This document shows positions 60,174 through 64,000 of a DNA stretch of 64,000 nt, piece after piece. Below the pieces are notes generated by a model. That model was not told the origin of the DNA. It made no database searches and saw only the letters and a program-made list of their open reading frames with translations. The translations under genes and the position numbers were made by a program. Every line of letters starts with the position of its first letter. The stretch's first letter is position 1. The DNA comes from Cuniculiplasma divulgatum (GTDB lineage Archaea > Thermoplasmatota > Thermoplasmata > Thermoplasmatales > Thermoplasmataceae), in assembly GCA_031200235.1 (NCBI GenBank), contig CP133595.1, forward strand, positions 124,001 through 188,000, in the 5' to 3' direction.

Positions 60174-61439
60174 TCAGCGTGAAAGCGCTGCGGTCATGCA
60201 GTGGGCTCCACCGTATCCACCTGTCAATTCACTCAGTTTAACCTCCACATGGTCGATGCCATGATCCCTGACAGCCTTGCTGTTTGGAAAGAGGTCATTT
60301 CTCCCCTTATTCTCCAGATCCTTTTGTACTTCCCGCTCCACATAGTCTGGAAATACATGCTGTCCGAGAAGCCTGTCAAGCACGGTCGCAACGTTAACTG
60401 CAACAATTTTCCTGTCCCGGAGTGTAAGAAAGTTTGAGGAATACCCAAGCTGCTCTGCCAGACTCAGTTCCACCAGACTGAAGCTTTTCTTTTTCAGGTA
60501 ACTGTACAGGGTATCCTTTCCCATCACGGTTCCCCGGTCCGACCCTCTTCCTGAATAGATTGTCAGTTCAGCCTTTCGCATTAGTTCGCCAGCACCAACC
60601 GCAACACCATCTCCGGCCAGATTGAAGTATGTGTCAAGGTGCATGTTCACCATGGGGTCTTTGGGGCTTCCAGCCATGAAATCATAGAGTGGGTTATTCA
60701 CCACTGCAATCTCATCGAAGTCCAGAAGACCAGATCTTATTGCCTGCATGGCACCGTCCAGATTGGTCCTTGATCCTGTTCCAATGAGGGCGAACTTCCC
60801 TGCTGGCATGAAATCCCCGCCTTCAAAGACTCCGTTCTCTGATATTGTTATGGAGTTCTTCTCCCTCAGGGCCCTGGAAATAACGAACTGCGTGATCTCT
60901 GGTTCCTTCATTCTCTGCAGTCTCTTCATCTTCCCGAAGATTACCCCTCCCGGAACAACGGCCTGCTGATCCCTCATGAAATACAGGTTTGCAAGAGGCA
61001 CGTTGGAATAAACCGTAGGATACTCACTACCAGGTTCGCTGTCCTCCTTCAGGTCAATGGACGGCTCAAGTGTTATAATATTGAAAAGTGTTGATGAATC
61101 CAGGTATTTTATATTTCTTTCAAGTTCTGCCTTTGCCTGCCCGGATCTGTTCAGGTTCCCAAAGAATCTTACTGTGTCCAGAACTTTCTGCTCCAGCTCC
61201 TGCCGAAAATCAGGATTCTGGTCCGCAGCGTCCACAACTGTGTTCCTGAGCAATCTCACCCTTACTCCGTTCTCCTTCAGCACCAGTTCCAGATTCTCGT
61301 GCTCCTGAACCGCAACCCGTGACTTGAATGGCCTTTCGAAGAGAAACGCCTTTGGCGCCAGCATGGCATAATCGATCTCTGTGCCTGGCCTGTGCATCAT
61401 GACCTCCCTTAGCGGATCCCATTCAGATCTTATGTTCAT
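60174..61439 (-). CDS. arcA: Arginine deiminase
   Basis: The 421-residue protein has the guanidino-group-modifying enzyme motifs: FMRDQQ, EGGDFM, NMHLDTYF and a C-terminal GGYGGAHCMT with the nucleophile Cys (near residue 415). It hydrolyses arginine to citrulline and ammonia. The carbamoyltransferase and carbamate kinase that usually follow are not in the window, so its pathway role is uncertain. It may supply ammonia for acid tolerance. Confidence 0.92.
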   Translation of the reverse strand: MNIRSEWDPLREVMMHRPGTEIDYAMLAPKAFLFERPFKSRVAVQEHENLELVLKENGVRVRLLRNTVVDAADQNPDFRQELEQKVLDTVRFFGNLNRSGQAKAELERNIKYLDSSTLFNIITLEPSIDLKEDSEPGSEYPTVYSNVPLANLYFMRDQQAVVPGGVIFGKMKRLQRMKEPEITQFVISRALREKNSITISENGVFEGGDFMPAGKFALIGTGSRTNLDGAMQAIRSGLLDFDEIAVVNNPLYDFMAGSPKDPMVNMHLDTYFNLAGDGVAVGAGELMRKAELTIYSGRGSDRGTVMGKDTLYSYLKKKSFSLVELSLAEQLGYSSNFLTLRDRKIVAVNVATVLDRLLGQHVFPDYVEREVQKDLENKGRNDLFPNSKAVRDHGIDHVEVKLSELTGGYGGAHCMTAALSR

Positions 61440-61485
61440 AAATCCACGCCGATGGATATGACAGGATGAAATAATAATGATGCCG

Positions 61486-62499
61486 CTAATTCCTTTTTAC
61501 TATAAATTTGCCATTATAATCGAAGGCACTGATCTCTCCGCTGAAATTGCCCTTAACAAAGTGAGTGGTGAATGTTACGCTGTCCATTATCTGTGTCTCG
61601 TCGTTTCCGGCTGCAAGGACAATATATTTCCTGAGAGGGACAACTTCGTTAGAGTACGTGTATGACCCAGAATAGAAGTCGTTCTGCTGCACATCCACCC
61701 TTCTCTCCGATGAAGCATCGATTAATTTCAGGGTATTTGCTGTAGCTGTTTCAAGAATGTACGTAATCCCATTATGGTACATCAGTGTGCCTGCTTTAAG
61801 ATTCATCAGCCTGACAAGGTATGTGTATCGGTAGAAATCCTCTCCTTCCTTCCTGCCAGCAAGTTTTTTTGTGGTCTTTATCTCCGAGAAGAAGTTGTCA
61901 TGTAAGAATTTTGAAATTTTAAGCGCATCATTCTTTTTGCCTATATACAGATCTAGGCCTTCCTTGAGCCTGACAATCTTTGAAACAAAGGAATCGTTTG
62001 AGTTGCTCTCCATGTTGACCAGGAAAGGATCGATGAGGTCCATTGCGCTGTCGATGATTGGGGAATATTCAGCGTCCAGGGTCCTCATCTGGATTATAGC
62101 CTCGTAATATGACCCTGTGATCTTGTTGCAGGTTGGGCAGCTGTTCAGAAGAATCTTACCGGGTATGCTCAGGTGGCGCGGTTGTGACACAAGATTCCTG
62201 TAGTCGGCTGTCACAAGGAAGTCAATCCTGCCTTCGGTCCTCTTAATATCAATGGAATCAGCAACAACTCTCAATTCTGTTCCAGTTTCACCACTGGAAA
62301 TATGCTTCTCAAGTTTTGAGGCAAGGTTCGCCTTCATTGCTGACCTGTGCCACCTGTTTCCTATTTTGTATGAGCCACACTTGGGGCATATTGTTATGTC
62401 TATTGAACCGGTTACAGAAATCTGCAAACCTTTGCTAAGGCATTCAAGGCACTGCCCGTGATCCACTGCCTCATTCTTATCGCAGACGATACACTTCAT
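61486..62499 (-). CDS. nmd3: NMD3-like ribosome biogenesis protein
   Basis: The 337-residue protein begins with paired zinc motifs (CIVC, CLEC, CPKCG) and later CPTC, as in NMD3. Mixed alpha/beta domains follow. In eukaryotes NMD3 accompanies the 60S subunit; archaeal homologues are thought to act in large-subunit maturation. It lies four bases downstream of the acyl-CoA dehydrogenase stop on the same strand, suggesting co-transcription. Confidence 0.85.
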   Translation of the reverse strand: MKCIVCDKNEAVDHGQCLECLSKGLQISVTGSIDITICPKCGSYKIGNRWHRSAMKANLASKLEKHISSGETGTELRVVADSIDIKRTEGRIDFLVTADYRNLVSQPRHLSIPGKILLNSCPTCNKITGSYYEAIIQMRTLDAEYSPIIDSAMDLIDPFLVNMESNSNDSFVSKIVRLKEGLDLYIGKKNDALKISKFLHDNFFSEIKTTKKLAGRKEGEDFYRYTYLVRLMNLKAGTLMYHNGITYILETATANTLKLIDASSERRVDVQQNDFYSGSYTYSNEVVPLRKYIVLAAGNDETQIMDSVTFTTHFVKGNFSGEISAFDYNGKFIVKRN

Positions 62500-62502
62500 A
62501 TT

Positions 62503-63660
62503 TCATTCCGGTATTACCCCATCCCTCTTATAGCTTTTAACAAGCGCAGTTGAAATCAGGTGTTTCCTTATTTCTGTGGTTCCACCGCCTATCTGCCCGA
62601 GGATTGCATCACGGAGAAGTCGTTCCACACCAAAGTCCTTCACATACCCATATCCGCCATGTATCTGGATAGCTTCCCGTGCAATGTATTCGGCGCTTTC
62701 CGACGCATGCAGCACTGCTGATGCTGCTGAAAGTGAATCCAGCGGATCAGCCTCCACCTTTACCAGAGCATCCTGGGAAATTAGCCGGCTTGTCCTGTAT
62801 CGCACATACATGTACGCTAATTTTTCCTCTATGAGCTGAAATTCATAAAGATGCCTGCCGGATTGTTTCCTTTCCATGGAATACTTCAGGGCAGTGTCCA
62901 GTGCCTTTCTTGCCACCCCAATAAACAGAAATGCCAGTATGATCCGCTCTGAGTTGAGGCCGCTGAGCATTATATGCTTCCCGTCTCCGATTTTTCCAAG
63001 TATGCGGGAATGATCAAGCTCTATCCTGTCAAAGAAGATTGTTCCGGTTGGAGAACCGCGCATTCCCATCTTCGAGAACTTGTTACCCCTGGAGAAACCC
63101 GTGTCGGTGGCCAGGACAGCGAACGCAGAATGCCCGTCATCGGTTCTGGCGTAGGTGAGAAAAAGATCGGAATAGGGCGCATTGGTGATAAGGGTTTTCG
63201 AACCGCTGAGATAATACCTGCCGTTTTCCTTCACCGCCTGCGACTTCATTGCAAGTGCATCCGAACCAGACCCCGGCTCTGTCATTGCCAGGGAACCGAT
63301 CCATTCACCGGAGCAGAGTTTTGGGACGAATTTCTCCCTTATTTCCCTGCTGCCGTTTCTGTAAAGGTTGTCAAGACAGAGATTGCTGTGTGCCGCATAT
63401 GAGAGTGCAAGGGATGCTGATTCATAGGCTATTTCCTCAGTAACTATGGCCTGTGCAAGATAATCCATCCCTGAACCTCCGAATTCCTCTGGAATGGTTA
63501 TCCCAAGCAGGCCCATCTTTCCCATTTCTCTGAATATCTCAACCGGGAATTCATCATGCTCATCCATTGTTGCTGCAACAGGAGCTACTTTTTTGGAAAC
63601 GAATTCCCTTACCGTATTCTTCAGGATCTCGTGCGTTTCAGGCAATCTGCTCTCTTCCAT
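62503..63660 (-). CDS. Acyl-CoA dehydrogenase
   Basis: The 385-residue flavoprotein has the family signature MTEPGSGSDA, a FMN/FAD-type GSKTLITNAP stretch and QIHGGYGYVKDFGVERLLRDA near the C-terminus. It oxidises acyl-CoA thioesters to enoyl-CoA. The chain-length preference is not readable. It is divergent from rpoE1 across about 220 bases with no other gene. Confidence 0.92.
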   Translation of the reverse strand: MEESRLPETHEILKNTVREFVSKKVAPVAATMDEHDEFPVEIFREMGKMGLLGITIPEEFGGSGMDYLAQAIVTEEIAYESASLALSYAAHSNLCLDNLYRNGSREIREKFVPKLCSGEWIGSLAMTEPGSGSDALAMKSQAVKENGRYYLSGSKTLITNAPYSDLFLTYARTDDGHSAFAVLATDTGFSRGNKFSKMGMRGSPTGTIFFDRIELDHSRILGKIGDGKHIMLSGLNSERIILAFLFIGVARKALDTALKYSMERKQSGRHLYEFQLIEEKLAYMYVRYRTSRLISQDALVKVEADPLDSLSAASAVLHASESAEYIAREAIQIHGGYGYVKDFGVERLLRDAILGQIGGGTTEIRKHLISTALVKSYKRDGVIPE

Positions 63661-63879
63661 AATGTGAAAGTAATGAATAGAATGTTATTAGTTTGCTGGT
63701 CTGGATATATTGCTGTTATGGTTTTCAGTATCACAACATTAATAATTCCCGTCATTATACAGCAACGTATGCCTGCTGTCAGGCTGTCCAATATGCAACG
63801 CAACAATCCTGGACTCACGTCCTGGTAAGTTTGAATGGATGCAGTTGCTGGTAATGGCATTCAGCAGGGAAGGTGAAGG
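63661..63879. other. Intergenic region between the acyl-CoA dehydrogenase and rpoE1 genes
   Basis: Two divergent promoters are expected here. AAGGTGAAGG just before 63880 is a ribosome site for rpoE1. Short open frames exist, but none has support as a gene. Confidence 0.4.
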
Positions 63880-64000
63880 ATGTACATTATAATTGAAGAT
63901 GAATACATAGCCAGAATACCACCGGAGAAGCTGGGATTCGATTACGGAGAAGCAGTCAAGGATGTTTCCAAAGGGTCCCTTGAAGGGAAACTCATCGATC
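63880..64000 (+). CDS. rpoE1: RNA polymerase subunit RpoE1 (Rpb7 homologue), partial
   Basis: The first 40 codons read MYIIIEDEYIARIPPEKLG, then AVKDVSKGSLEGKLID. This is the start of the Rpb7-type N-terminal domain (strand, IPPE loop and EGK end). With RpoF it forms the stalk of the archaeal RNA polymerase. ATG 63880 follows AAGGTGAAGG. The gene runs out of the window at the right edge. Confidence 0.8.
   Translation, partial: MYIIIEDEYIARIPPEKLGFDYGEAVKDVSKGSLEGKLID

Noticed and set aside
63556-63828. Frame between the acyl-CoA dehydrogenase and rpoE1 genes
   Set aside because: Its first third is antisense to the dehydrogenase and the rest is Ile/Val-rich without motif or start signal.
1-64000. 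CRISPR array
   Set aside because: No series of regularly spaced direct repeats with unique spacers was seen on either strand.

Overview
This window is chromosomal DNA from a member of the archaeal order Thermoplasmatales, or a close relative in the acidophilic plasma lineages. The evidence is a set of archaeal-only genes (RpoE1, eS1/S3Ae, NMD3, archease, pyruvoyl arginine decarboxylase, tetraether-lipid synthase). It is joined by a respiratory cluster typical of acidophilic Thermoplasmatales (sulfocyanin, Rieske protein, long cytochrome b) and by a TRASH/YHS copper-resistance locus. Many host genes have a TATA-like box about 25-30 nt before the start codon, as expected for leaderless archaeal transcripts. 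An exact species cannot be named from the sequence alone.

Positions 1 to about 10,114 are the right-hand part of an integrated mobile element; its left end lies outside the window. It is bounded on the right by a tRNA-Asp gene whose 3' half overlaps the end of a tyrosine-recombinase gene. The element has two arms. The left arm (1-4305) carries membrane and secreted proteins, helical proteins, a P-loop ATPase and a serine recombinase; it could be a virion-assembly or DNA-transfer module. The right arm (4593-10092) has small DNA-binding-type genes, then one very compact chain of about 14 overlapping small genes (5582-10092). At least nine of these encode zinc-knuckle, zinc-ribbon or C2H2 proteins, and the chain ends in the integrase. 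No plasmid or virus family could be assigned; this is the best candidate here for an undescribed system.

Positions 10,180-34,201 are ordinary chromosome: metallophosphoesterase, aldose epimerase, a type IV pilin-like protein, a YyaL-type thioredoxin-fold protein, an ArsB-type pump, a histidine phosphatase and two transporters. These are followed by cysS with an NAD-salvage pair (pncA, nicotinate phosphoribosyltransferase), the copper locus (YHS protein, TRASH regulator, Cu-ATPase), the bc-type electron-transfer cluster (25,870-30,560), a GT-C-like membrane glycosyltransferase and an aldehyde dehydrogenase.

Positions 34,331-56,917 hold tRNA-Gly, the tetraether-lipid synthase candidate, archease, arginine decarboxylase, leuS, an aldolase/dehydrogenase fusion, a geranylgeranyl-reductase-family flavoprotein divergent from truA, two MFS carriers, DNA ligase, an OB-fold single-strand-binding protein, a signal-less metal-receptor protein, a methyltransferase, tRNA-Pro, GTP-type PEP carboxykinase, a DEAD-box helicase, a DUF2175 protein and a B12-binding radical-SAM enzyme. 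Lipid chemistry recurs here (tetraether synthase, prenyl reductase, possibly the B12 radical-SAM enzyme).

Positions 57,060-59,347 are a decayed mobile-element island beside tRNA-Met: a broken integrase, a TnpB 3' remnant with two similar hairpin ends, a VapBC toxin-antitoxin pair and a RelE-like fragment. The window ends with a translation/arginine block (tRNA-Met with intron, S3Ae, arginine deiminase, NMD3), an acyl-CoA dehydrogenase and the first codons of rpoE1.
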